From: a bacterium
GTDB lineage: Bacteria; Verrucomicrobiota; Verrucomicrobiia; Verrucomicrobiales; Akkermansiaceae
Reading direction: 5' to 3'
NCBI GenBank assembly: GCA_018222765.1
Contig: JAAEZT010000015.1
Coordinates: forward strand, 1 to 64,000
DNA: 64,000 nucleotides
The notes below the pieces were generated by a model. It was not told where the DNA came from. It worked only from the letters and a program-made list of their open reading frames with translations, and searched no databases. This document shows positions 27,050 through 34,850 of this stretch, in pieces (the stretch's first letter is position 1; each line of letters begins with the position of its first letter). The translations under genes were made by a program, and so were the position numbers.

Positions 27050-28183
27050 CTAGGCGAGGATCTCCCGGATGTGAGGGGTGTAGAGGTGGGGCTCGAGGAG
27101 GAAGGAGTCGTGGCCTTTGGCGGAGTGCACGGTGATGTGGACAGTGGAGACGTTGGCTTGTTCGAGGTGGCCGACGAGTTCTGCTTGTTCTTCGGGGTAG
27201 AAGCAGAAGTCGGAGTCGATGGAGAAGACGAGGAACTTATGCCCGGCGGCTTTGCAGCGGGCGAAGAGTTCCTCGTGTGATTCGGCTTCGCCTTCGATGA
27301 CGGCACTGTAACGCGACCACATATCGATAATGCGGAGGTAGGTGTTGGCATCGAAGCGCTCGGTGAATTTTTTCCCTTGGTGGAGCATGTAGCTCTGGAA
27401 GGTGTCGCGAACCTGGAACCAGGAGAGCATTTCTTCTTCCTGGACGAGATCACGCCGAGCACGGCGCTCGAAGGTGTCGAGGTGGACGAAGGTCTTGTGG
27501 GAAATCATGCGCGCAAGGGCGAGGCCGATGCGGGGATCCTCGCTATCGTAGTAGTCACCGCCTTTGAAGTGACTGTCGTTTTCGATGGCAAGAATTTGCT
27601 CGAAGAGAATGAGGCGGTTGAGAACGGTGGTTTTGAATCCGCTCGCGATGGGGATGACGTTCTTGACGCGCTCGGGATGGCGGGTGGCCAGAGTGAGGGT
27701 AAGCAGACCGCCGACTGATGGGCCGATGGCAGTGTGGAGTTGCTTGATGCCGAAGTGATCGAGGAGAGGAATCTGGGCGTCGACGAGATCGGAGGCGTTG
27801 AGGTGGGGGAAGGTCGAGCCAAAGGGCTTGCCGGTTTCGGGATTGATAGAGGCCGGACCGGTGGAGCCGTAGCAGCCGCCGAGGTAGTTGGCGCAGATGA
27901 CAAAGAAGCGGTCGGTATCGATGGCCTTGCCGGGGCCGATAATGGAAGACCACCAGCCGGAATGGATTTCTTCGGTCCAGAGATCGACACCTTCCGGTGG
28001 GTGGGGGTGGGAGCCGGAGGCGTGATGGGTTCCCGAGAGCGCGTGGTTAAGAAGAATAGCGTTGGATCGGTCTTCGTTGAGGGTGCCCCAGGTGGAGTAG
28101 GCGAGTTGTGCTCCGGGAATGCGTCCGCCTTCGCGGAGAGTGAGGTCGCCGAGAGGGAGAAAAGAGGTGGTGTTGTTGGCCAC
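27050..28183 (-). CDS. metX: homoserine O-acetyltransferase
   Basis: A 377-residue alpha/beta-hydrolase-fold acyltransferase that transfers an acyl group from CoA to L-homoserine in methionine synthesis. Family blocks are AYSTWGTLNEDRSNAILLNHALSG near the start, the nucleophile elbow GPSVGG (Ser catalytic), FKGGDYYD, SIDSDFCFYPEEQ (Asp), and the terminal SAKGHDSFLLE (His). MetX normally has GGSMGG-like elbows; GPSVGG keeps the serine. It begins with GTG (28183). It is convergent with the ROK gene (87 bases apart) and divergent from the DUF1802 gene with 43 bases between starts. Acetyl versus succinyl use cannot be told safely by eye. Confidence 0.93.
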   Translation of the reverse strand: MANNTTSFLPLGDLTLREGGRIPGAQLAYSTWGTLNEDRSNAILLNHALSGTHHASGSHPHPPEGVDLWTEEIHSGWWSSIIGPGKAIDTDRFFVICANYLGGCYGSTGPASINPETGKPFGSTFPHLNASDLVDAQIPLLDHFGIKQLHTAIGPSVGGLLTLTLATRHPERVKNVIPIASGFKTTVLNRLILFEQILAIENDSHFKGGDYYDSEDPRIGLALARMISHKTFVHLDTFERRARRDLVQEEEMLSWFQVRDTFQSYMLHQGKKFTERFDANTYLRIIDMWSRYSAVIEGEAESHEELFARCKAAGHKFLVFSIDSDFCFYPEEQAELVGHLEQANVSTVHITVHSAKGHDSFLLEPHLYTPHIREILA

Positions 28184-28226
28184 GGGCAGAGAGTGAAGGG
28201 GAATTGAGGATTTTGAAAGATGAGAT

Positions 28227-28730
28227 TTGAATTCCCGCGTGGTGGAATTATCAAGCGGTGTGATTGCTTTTAAGGAATGGGACGTGATTTGTGAGGCCCT
28301 GGAGGGCGGACGCCAGTCGGTGATTTTGCGAAAAGGGGGGATTCATGAGGGGCGCGAGGGGTTTTCTTTTGCGCATGAGGAGTTTGTTTTGTTTCCGACG
28401 AGATTTCACGCGCAGGGTGAGTTTGTCACCGTGCCCGGGGTGACGGCGAAGCCGGAATGGGAAATTGGCGAGGAAGTGGTGATCACGAGCCGCGTGAAGG
28501 TGACGAAAGCGGTGACGTTGACGAACTGGGAGGAAGTGGCGAAGTTGTCGGACCAGCACATCTGGAAAGAGGATGTCATTCGCGATCGCTTTTTCTGGGA
28601 AGGCAAGGGAATGGCCTCGGGCAGCATTCATGTGGCTTACGTGACGGTTGAGAAACTCGACGAGCCGATCCGCTTCGAATACACCAAAAAATACGGCGGC
28701 TGCCGGAGTTGGGTCGAGTTGGACGTCTAA
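28227..28730 (+). CDS. DUF1802 family protein
   Basis: A 167-residue cytoplasmic protein of the DUF1802 family, recognised from AFKEWDVICEAL and RQSVILRKGGIHEG near the N-terminus, then FSFAHEEFVLFPTRFHAQ. These proteins are usually single genes of unknown function in cyanobacteria and other phyla. The start is uncertain: TTG at 28227 or GTG at 28239/28242 are the only candidates before the conserved segment, and none has a ribosome site. Its TAA (28728-28730) overlaps the complement of the ROK gene stop (28727-28729) tail to tail. No functional hint from the neighbours. Confidence 0.8.
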   Translation: MNSRVVELSSGVIAFKEWDVICEALEGGRQSVILRKGGIHEGREGFSFAHEEFVLFPTRFHAQGEFVTVPGVTAKPEWEIGEEVVITSRVKVTKAVTLTNWEEVAKLSDQHIWKEDVIRDRFFWEGKGMASGSIHVAYVTVEKLDEPIRFEYTKKYGGCRSWVELDV

Positions 28731-29683
28731 TGGTCGTCGACGTCAAAGCCGGCTTCTTCGAGCGCAAGAGTCGCGGCTCCTACGATTCCGGCTTCGTTGC
28801 CGAAGCGGGCGGGGAGGATGCGGAGGTTCTGCTTGAAGGCGGGGCTCAGCTGGTTGCGAAGATAGTCGTCGAGCGGTCCAAAGAGGAGTGATCCGGCTTT
28901 GGCGACGCCGCCGCCGATGATGATGGCTTCCGGGTTGAGGAGCCAGCAGCAGTTCATGAGGGCGGTGGAGAGTTTTTTGGCGATCCGGTCCCAGATTTCG
29001 AGGGCAACTTTGTCGCCGTCTTCGGCAACTTTGGCCAGATGAGCCGGAGAGCAGTCTTCGTCGGACTGGGGATTTCCGGCCGCTTCATAAGCGGCCTTGG
29101 CCATGTCGGTGATTTGTTGGTTCCCGATATAGTCTTCGAGTGCGCCGCGGTTGCCGTAGGTTCCGTCGGGCCCTTGGTAGTCGATGGAAGTTTGGCCGAG
29201 TTCGCCGGCAACGAAGTTGGCTCCGCGAACCATGCGGCCATCAACGACGAATCCGCCTCCGACTCCGGTGCCAAGGGTGAGGGCGACGAGGTGATTAAGG
29301 CCACGTCCGGACCCGCGCTTCCATTCGGCGTAGGCCATGCAATTGGCGTCATTTTCCACAGTTACGGGGAGATTGATGCGCTCGCTGAGTTCTTTCTTGA
29401 GGAAAATGCGCTTCCATCCTTTGACATTGGTCAGGTTGTGGACCATGCCGGTGGGGAAGTCGACGAAGCCGGGCATTCCGACGCCGACCGCTTCGATTTT
29501 GGGGTGGCGGGTGCGGAGTTCTTTGACGAGCTTGGCAATCTCCTCGATCAAGGGTGCGGCATCTTCGAATTTCTGGGTGTCGATCCTGGGAGCTTCCTCA
29601 ATGACATTGCCACGGTAAAGGACCCCGGTTTTCACCGAGGTTCCGCCAAAATCGATTCCAATTCCAAGAGGGACGTCACTCAT
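28727..29683 (-). CDS. ROK-family glucokinase-like sugar kinase
   Basis: A 318-residue ROK protein that probably phosphorylates glucose or a related sugar with ATP. Motifs are GIDFGGTSVKTGVL at the N-terminus, GVGMPGFVD, the catalytic VENDANCMAYAEW and LGTGVGGGFVVDG, and the C-terminal LNPEAIIIGGGV. The GELGQT segment is present, but the zinc-binding C-x-C-x2-C motif of canonical ROK kinases is absent (GTYGNRGALEDY in its place). This is known for a subset of ROK proteins. It lies 45 bases after coaX on the same strand and is probably the last gene of a VOC-coaX-ROK operon. The ATG at 29683 has no Shine-Dalgarno sequence. Confidence 0.88.
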   Translation of the reverse strand: MSDVPLGIGIDFGGTSVKTGVLYRGNVIEEAPRIDTQKFEDAAPLIEEIAKLVKELRTRHPKIEAVGVGMPGFVDFPTGMVHNLTNVKGWKRIFLKKELSERINLPVTVENDANCMAYAEWKRGSGRGLNHLVALTLGTGVGGGFVVDGRMVRGANFVAGELGQTSIDYQGPDGTYGNRGALEDYIGNQQITDMAKAAYEAAGNPQSDEDCSPAHLAKVAEDGDKVALEIWDRIAKKLSTALMNCCWLLNPEAIIIGGGVAKAGSLLFGPLDDYLRNQLSPAFKQNLRILPARFGNEAGIVGAATLALEEAGFDVDDH

Positions 29684-29728
29684 CGCGGAAAAATTAGAGG
29701 ATCGAAACGAAAGGGGAAACGCTTGTTT

Positions 29729-30463
29729 TTAAAAATCGTGATTTCTTTGCCCAATCAGGCGAATTCCATGGAGTGTGAGGTCAGGGGACATAATCTTTAT
29801 CTCTTTTAATCCGCTGCTAATCAATGGAGAGTCGCCTCCGGTGGCAATGATGTGGGGCTCGCCGCCTAGTTCCTGACGCATTTCCTCGAGGATTTCACGA
29901 ATGAGGCCTCGATAACCGATGACGGCCCCTATTTGCATGGCATCCTCGGTGCTTTTGCCGATAGCGGAAGTGGGCTCTTCGAGTTGGATCGAGGGAAGTA
30001 GAGCGGTGCGTCGGTGAAGGTAATCCCGCAGGGAAGCGGTTCCCGGGGCGATGGCGCCGCCGCAGTAGGCTCCGGATTGGTCGATCACGTCGAAAGTGAC
30101 CGCAGTCCCAAAGTCGATCACGATGGCGGGTGAACCGTGTTGGTCGGCGGCCGCGACGGAGTTGGCGAGGCGGTCGGCTCCAATCTGGGCCGGGTTGGAA
30201 TAGTTGATGGCGATGGGGAGATCCGATTGTTGGGAAATGCGGTGCATGGGGATTTCGCCAAGAGAGCTGGCGAGGAGTCTGGAGGCATCGGGAACCACGG
30301 AGCAGATCGTGGCGTGGGTGAAGGCGATGCCGTTCAAGGCCTTGCTGATCGATTCGGGGCTGAGTTCCGCGGTGGGAATGATGGCTCGCCACTCCGCGAG
30401 AGTGTCACCATCGGCCAAGGCAAACTTGGTGCGGGTGTTGGAGTTATCGATCAGGAGTTGCAT
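29729..30463 (-). CDS. coaX: type III pantothenate kinase
   Basis: A 244-residue pantothenate kinase of the CoaX (Bvg accessory factor-like) type, catalysing the first step of coenzyme A synthesis. The ATP motif DNSNTRTKFAL is at residues 6-16. The pantothenate-binding GADRLANSVAA follows at about 95, then VIDFGTAVTFDVID and GGAIAPG, and a late TGGDSPLI. The length is typical (about 250). The start at 30463 lies 9 bases after the VOC gene stop. The first motif usually reads D-x-G-N-T; here D-N-S-N-T, a conservative change. Confidence 0.93.
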   Translation of the reverse strand: MQLLIDNSNTRTKFALADGDTLAEWRAIIPTAELSPESISKALNGIAFTHATICSVVPDASRLLASSLGEIPMHRISQQSDLPIAINYSNPAQIGADRLANSVAAADQHGSPAIVIDFGTAVTFDVIDQSGAYCGGAIAPGTASLRDYLHRRTALLPSIQLEEPTSAIGKSTEDAMQIGAVIGYRGLIREILEEMRQELGGEPHIIATGGDSPLISSGLKEIKIMSPDLTLHGIRLIGQRNHDF

Positions 30464-30472
30464 GAAAAAGGA

Positions 30473-30847
30473 CTACTTTTCGAGGATCTCGACTTCGTAG
30501 CCGTCGGGATCGGTGATGAAGGCCATCTTGCGCTCGCCGGAAGAGAATTTTTCGCGCCAGCCACCTGGCCAGATTTCGATGCCGTCGTTTTCGAGTTGAT
30601 CGCAGTAGGCGATGATGTCTGGGACGCCGACGCAGGTGTGCATGAGGTCCTCGGGGAATTCGACTTTGTAGTCCGGCGAGTAGGTCAGTTCGAGGAAGTG
30701 TTCGTTGCCGGGGAGATTCATAAAGGCGAGTTCGTTGCCTTGGGGGGATTTCTTTTGCTCGCCAAGTTCGAAGCCGACTTTTTGGTAGAAGGCGATGGAG
30801 GCGGCGGGGTTGGAAACGCGGATGCGGGTGTGGAGAAACTTAATCAT
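30473..30847 (-). CDS. VOC / glyoxalase I-like protein
   Basis: A 124-residue vicinal-oxygen-chelate protein. It has the two beta-alpha-beta-beta-beta modules: FLHTRIRVSNPAASIAFYQKVGF at the start, ELTYSPDY, MHTCVGVPDI, and the closing FITDPDGYEVEILEK. Candidate metal ligands are His4 (HTRIRV), Glu in FLELTY, His in MHTCV and Glu in YEVEILE, the pattern of lactoylglutathione lyase. It could detoxify methylglyoxal, but many VOC proteins of this size have other substrates. First gene of the probable VOC-coaX-ROK operon, reading away from the LolC-type permease gene (105 bases between the starts). Confidence 0.85.
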   Translation of the reverse strand: MIKFLHTRIRVSNPAASIAFYQKVGFELGEQKKSPQGNELAFMNLPGNEHFLELTYSPDYKVEFPEDLMHTCVGVPDIIAYCDQLENDGIEIWPGGWREKFSSGERKMAFITDPDGYEVEILEK

Positions 30848-30952
30848 GGTGGAAGTTTGGAGTCTTCCGCAGATTTGAAAACCGCGAAATGAGAGAAATA
30901 CGTGAAAAGCTTGGTTGAGGGTGACGCTATAGAGGGGTAGAACTCGTCCGTC

Positions 30953-32563
30953 TTGAAATCGTTTAGTTGGACTCTCGCGCTGAGGTATCTCAATCCTCTG
31001 CGAACTTTTGTATCGATCATCACCTTAATCTCGCTGCTCGGGGTTGCTTTTGGCGTGATGGTGTTGATTGTCGTTCTCTCGGTGCACGCGGGGTTTGAGC
31101 GGAACCTGAAGGAGATCCTTTTGGGGTATTCTCCACATGTCACGGTGAGCTCTGCGATGGGGGGAATTGGAAATTGGCAGGAAATGGAGGAGGATCTGGC
31201 AAAGGAGCAGGGTATGAAAAGCGCCTACGCAGTCGTTGAGGGCTATGTCTTGCTGGATACGCCGATGTGGCGTCGGCCGGTGGGATTTCGGGCCTTCAAT
31301 ACGGAGAACGAGGGGAAGGTGAAAGAGATCGATGGCCTGTTGGACCGGGAAGGGTATCCCAGCAGTCAGGCTGACATGGGGTTGGATGATCGCTGCGTTA
31401 TTTCGCGTCAACTGGCCGAAGGCCTGGGGTTGCAGGTTGGTGACACGGTAAGAGTGCTGGCGGCGAGCAATTTAGATGCGGTGATGAAGGTCTACGATGT
31501 GCCAAAGGAAAAAGCCTGGGACCTTTATCCTGAGATCTTCACTGATTTCGAGGGCAGGGTGAGAGCGCTCTTTGAAACGAAGGATGATCGGGAAGTTGCG
31601 AAATCAGATGCGGTGACGGAAGCCTATCGCGTTCTGCAGGTGTTGTATCCAATTGAAGAGGGGGGTGGCCAACCGATGCGTCAGGTGGAAACCCGAATGA
31701 TTGGTGAGATTCTCGATGTTTTTGATACGGCCACGCGTCGCGACGATGGTACGGAGACGTATCCCGTCGGGGCGAAGGATGATTTGTTGGCCCGCTTGGC
31801 GGCCTTGCGGGAACTGGACACCGAAAAAGCGGACGTGGAAGCTTTTCGCAGTGTGGAGGAATTTGTTCTGCCGAAGGAGTTGACGGTTTATGGCGTCTAT
31901 GGCGATACCAAGAGAGCGGTGGGACCGGAGTTGTTTATCCCTCTCGTGATCGGGATGGAATTAAAAGGGCTGGAGGGTGTTTCGGAATCGATCGGAGTAT
32001 TGTGTGATGATCCATACACTGCGGGGGGAGTTGCTGCTGATCTTGAAAAGAAGCTGGGACCGGAGTGGATTGTTCGGAGTTGGATGGAAACCCACGCCCA
32101 GCAATTCCAGCTGGTGAAGACGGAGAAGATCATGATGAGTTTTGCGCTGTCGTTCATCACGGTGCTCTCGGCCTTTAGTATCATGGCGGTGATGTATACC
32201 GTGACGGTGCAAAAGCGTCAGGAGATCGGAGTGATGAAGGCACTGGGGGCTTCATCTTCGCAAATCGTGCGGGTATTCCTATACCAGGGCCTGATCGTGG
32301 GCATCGGCGGCGCCTTGCTGGGGCTGGGCATGGGGCTGACGGCGATTCATTATCGTGAATATATTGTGTCCCTCCTGCGAAAATTTGGAGTGGATCCTTT
32401 TCCTCCGGGCTTTCATGGCATGAGCGAATTACCGGCTGAGATTGTTCCTGAGCAACTTGTGCTGATTTGTCTCGTGGCGGTGGTGCTCTGTTTAGTGGCG
32501 GCCTTGATTCCGGCTCTGATGGCAGCCTTTCGTGATCCGGCGAAGTCCCTGCGCAACCTGTAG
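30953..32563 (+). CDS. LolC/LolE-type ABC transporter permease
   Basis: A 536-residue inner-membrane protein of the FtsX/MacB/LolC class. An N-terminal membrane helix (about residues 15-42, ISLLGVAFGVMVLIVVLSV) is followed by a large periplasmic domain (about 45-385) and three C-terminal helices with the FtsX signature IMAVMYTVTVQKRQEIGVMKALGAS. It ends with LIPALMAAFRDPAKSLRNL. This matches proteins that release lipoproteins from the inner membrane with the ATPase LolD. The periplasmic domain is longer than in E. coli LolC (about 400 residues in total). No LolD ATPase is adjacent. The start is TTG at 30953. The RDD gene follows after 9 bases. Confidence 0.87.
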   Translation: MKSFSWTLALRYLNPLRTFVSIITLISLLGVAFGVMVLIVVLSVHAGFERNLKEILLGYSPHVTVSSAMGGIGNWQEMEEDLAKEQGMKSAYAVVEGYVLLDTPMWRRPVGFRAFNTENEGKVKEIDGLLDREGYPSSQADMGLDDRCVISRQLAEGLGLQVGDTVRVLAASNLDAVMKVYDVPKEKAWDLYPEIFTDFEGRVRALFETKDDREVAKSDAVTEAYRVLQVLYPIEEGGGQPMRQVETRMIGEILDVFDTATRRDDGTETYPVGAKDDLLARLAALRELDTEKADVEAFRSVEEFVLPKELTVYGVYGDTKRAVGPELFIPLVIGMELKGLEGVSESIGVLCDDPYTAGGVAADLEKKLGPEWIVRSWMETHAQQFQLVKTEKIMMSFALSFITVLSAFSIMAVMYTVTVQKRQEIGVMKALGASSSQIVRVFLYQGLIVGIGGALLGLGMGLTAIHYREYIVSLLRKFGVDPFPPGFHGMSELPAEIVPEQLVLICLVAVVLCLVAALIPALMAAFRDPAKSLRNL

Positions 32564-32572
32564 AACTTATTG

Positions 32573-33343
32573 ATGCAATTTTGGCTAATTGAGAATGGCG
32601 AAAAGAGCGGCCCCTTGGAGGACTATGAAATCCGCGAATTGATCCGTAAGGGCGAGGTTTCGCCGGATCGGAAGATTTGGCACGAGGGGGCGGATGGCTG
32701 GGTTTCCGCAGGGGAGGTCGCGGTGTTAAAGAGTGAGTTTGAGAAGAAACTCGAACCGCCGGCGATTCCAGAGGAGTTGAAGGAGAAGCCGCCATTCTTG
32801 TACTGGAGGCGCTTTGGAGCCCGGTGGTTTGACTACATGCTCTATCACCTCATTCTTTTTGCTATTTTTCGGGCGGGAGGATTGTCGATCCTACCTGATC
32901 CGGAAGCAGAGCCATCAATGGGGAGGGTTTTTCTGATGATGCTTCCTCTGGTAATCATGGAAGGTGCGCTGATCGGAGCCCTCGGGCACACGCCAGGGAA
33001 GTGGCTGATGTCACTTCGAGTGACCAGACCGGACGGGGGATTGCTCTCGACGGGAGCCTCCGTGATCCGGTCTTTGAGAGTGTGGGTCTTGGGGATGGGG
33101 ATGGGGCATCCGATTCTTTTGCCTATTGGCCATCTCGTTGCACTTTGGATGGGGCATAAAAAGGGAGCGCCCCTGTGGGATTTTCCGCTGGGCCAGTTGG
33201 TGGGCGGGGAAAAACCATCGTCAAAGAAGATTGTGGCGTTCTTTCTTCTCTTTGCAGCGATATTTGTCGCAATTTCCATTCTGCTTTGGCCGGAGACCAA
33301 GCCGATGCACGAGGAAATCATGCGGCAGATTGAGCCTCGCTAA
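32573..33343 (+). CDS. GYF_2 and RDD domain membrane protein
   Basis: A 256-residue membrane protein. The first 50 residues form a GYF_2 domain (FWLIENGEKSGPLEDYEIREL, then HEGADGWVSAGEV), a short module common in PVC bacteria that probably binds protein. From about residue 70 an RDD domain follows: WRRFGARWFDYMLYH with the conserved Arg and Asp pair, and three to four hydrophobic helices, the last at about 225-242. RDD proteins are of uncertain function; ion transport has been proposed for some. I prefer the ATG at 32573 over the adjacent TTG at 32570. It lies 9 bases after the permease gene, so probably in the same operon. Confidence 0.85.
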   Translation: MQFWLIENGEKSGPLEDYEIRELIRKGEVSPDRKIWHEGADGWVSAGEVAVLKSEFEKKLEPPAIPEELKEKPPFLYWRRFGARWFDYMLYHLILFAIFRAGGLSILPDPEAEPSMGRVFLMMLPLVIMEGALIGALGHTPGKWLMSLRVTRPDGGLLSTGASVIRSLRVWVLGMGMGHPILLPIGHLVALWMGHKKGAPLWDFPLGQLVGGEKPSSKKIVAFFLLFAAIFVAISILLWPETKPMHEEIMRQIEPR

Positions 33344-33397
33344 TTTTACCAAGGCCGCGCTCTTGCGGTGGGGCGGGGCATTTCGTAAGACTCATTC

Positions 33398-33964
33398 GTG
33401 CCTGGAATCGTATACTTTGACCTAGAGACGCAGCGGAGTTTTACCGATGTGGGAGGAGCGTCCAATAAGGACAAGATGGGAATGTCGGTCGGGGTGACCT
33501 ACTCGACGGAAACCGGGCAGTATCATATTTTTGGTGAGGATCAGGCAGAGGACCTGGTGAATCAATTGATCAAGGCCGACCTGGTGGTAGGCTACAATCA
33601 TATCGGTTTTGATTATGGCGTTTTACAAGCCTACACGCTTTACGACTTGGTCGACCAGACGGTCAACTGCGACATGTTGGTTGATGTCGAGGAGGTGTTG
33701 GGGCATCGGCTCAAGTTGGACGCCATTGCTTCTGCCACGCTCAAGGCGAAGAAGACGGCAGATGGATTGGAAGCGCTGAAGTGGTGGCAAAAATACAAAA
33801 AGACCGGCGACATCGAGCACATGATGAACATCGCCGAGTATTGTTGTTTTGATGTCAAAGTGACCAAAGAGGTCTACGAATACGGAGTGAAGCATGGGCA
33901 TTTGAAATACGAGGACCGCGGCGGCAACGAGTTGGAGGTCGAAGTGAACTGGAATAAAGGATAG
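33398..33964 (+). CDS. predicted DEDD-type 3'-5' exonuclease (RNase H-like)
   Basis: A 188-residue protein with the exonuclease motif I YFDLETQRS at residues 6-14, motif II LVVGYNHIGFDYGVL with its Asp near residue 70, and motif III EYCCFDVKVTKEVY (tyrosine/Asp) near 150. The pattern fits the RNase_H_2 / predicted exonuclease family often fused to DEAD-box helicases, here free-standing. It would degrade single-stranded DNA or RNA from the 3' end. The start is GTG at 33398 (VPGIVYFD). It lies 54 bases after the RDD gene. No helicase is directly adjacent, though recJ and recG follow 1-3 kb downstream. Confidence 0.8.
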   Translation: MPGIVYFDLETQRSFTDVGGASNKDKMGMSVGVTYSTETGQYHIFGEDQAEDLVNQLIKADLVVGYNHIGFDYGVLQAYTLYDLVDQTVNCDMLVDVEEVLGHRLKLDAIASATLKAKKTADGLEALKWWQKYKKTGDIEHMMNIAEYCCFDVKVTKEVYEYGVKHGHLKYEDRGGNELEVEVNWNKG

Positions 33965-34305
33965 GCTTTTCAGCTGATGGTGAAGTAACGGGCATGGCTG
34001 TGTGGGATTTTTCTTTGTGCAACGCTGCTTCCTAGCGGAGAGAATGCCAAGCGATTGGAACCGGGGGAGTTCCGGTCGTTAAAACGCGGGATATCAAAAA
34101 GCACCGGTATTGTTACCGGAGCTTGAAAGATTAGTTGGCGAGGGATTTGGCGCAGTTGAGCCTGGCAAATTCTCCTCCAATGATGACGACGCGTTGAGGG
34201 CTTTTCATGACTGAAGCGGATGAGGATATTGAGAGATCGTACAGAGAGTTGACCGGCATTCGGCTTTCGCTTGCAGGTCGGAGGGAAGCGTGTCATTGGT
34301 TATCC
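33965..34305. other. 341-base gap holding a gene relic and a small hairpin
   Basis: No intact gene. On the minus strand 34131-34208 encodes a decayed N-terminus of a type II NADH dehydrogenase (separate entry). A perfect inverted repeat CCGGTA-TTGT-TACCGG lies at 34104-34119 inside the former gene's continuation. The rest (33970-34130) has a minus frame without recognisable similarity. The promoter for the secreted protein at 34306 should lie at the right end. Confidence 0.6.
34131..34208 (-). pseudogene. relic of a type II NADH dehydrogenase (ndh) N-terminus
   Basis: The minus strand from ATG at 34208 encodes 25 residues and stops at TAA (34131-34133). Residues 6-23 read RVVIIGGEFARLNCAKSL. 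That matches the FAD-binding N-terminus of Ndh-2 proteins, which reads close to RVVIIGGGFAGLNAAKSL. The glycines of the dinucleotide loop have become Glu and Arg, and the frame stops at once afterwards. The remaining 400 residues of the family are not found nearby, so this looks like the last recognisable piece of a deleted gene. The match is by eye and short. Confidence 0.55.
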
Positions 34306-34791
34306 ATGAAATCGTATTCACAGGTAATTCAGCTGCTGCTGATGCTGGGCTTGCTCAGCGGGTGGGCTGCAGCGCAGGAACCACTGGACACCGCCGGGAT
34401 CTATCCTTTCAAGGTTACCGTGGGTGGCCAGGAGGCCAAGATGCAAAAGAAAGGCGACCTCTTTGCGGTGATCGCCAAGCCGGTTAAGACTGATGCTCTT
34501 CTTAAAATCGAGAAGCAGTCTGATTTACTGATCGTAAATGCTTTTCGTCGCGAAGGCGACGGGACCGTTGCCAATGGGACCACTCCCGCAGCGATGTTTG
34601 CCCAGAAGGCCGATCAGGTGAAACTGAACGCGACGCTGGACAAGAAGGTTCTCAAACCAGGTCGATACCTTATGAATGTGGTGGCTCATAGTAAGACTTC
34701 CCGCGTGGTAGTCACCGTTGATGATCCCGAAGCGGAAGCGAAACTGCCGAGCCTCAAGCAGATCACGGAGGCTCTCCGTGAGGGAAAGTAG
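34306..34791 (+). CDS. hypothetical secreted protein
   Basis: A 161-residue protein. I start at the ATG at 34306 because it gives a clean signal peptide (MKSYSQVIQLLLMLGLLSGWAAAQ). The open frame upstream to 34207 overlaps the ndh relic and reads like non-coding DNA. The mature part is a probable single beta-rich domain (KVTVGGQEAKMQKKGDLFAVIAK, KLNATLDKKVLKPGRYLMNVVA) followed by a short helix. I do not recognise a family. It stands alone, 59 bases before the recJ start. No Shine-Dalgarno sequence. Confidence 0.65.
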   Translation: MKSYSQVIQLLLMLGLLSGWAAAQEPLDTAGIYPFKVTVGGQEAKMQKKGDLFAVIAKPVKTDALLKIEKQSDLLIVNAFRREGDGTVANGTTPAAMFAQKADQVKLNATLDKKVLKPGRYLMNVVAHSKTSRVVVTVDDPEAEAKLPSLKQITEALREGK

Positions 34792-34850
34792 TCGGGGGGC
34801 GGGTCTCCTCCTCCAAGGGGATCTCTCACGGCTCAACACACTAAAATTCT

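Noticed and set aside
33970-34296. 108-codon minus frame near the exonuclease gene
   Set aside because: Contains no family similarity; the only meaningful reading in this gap is the other minus frame with the Ndh-like start.
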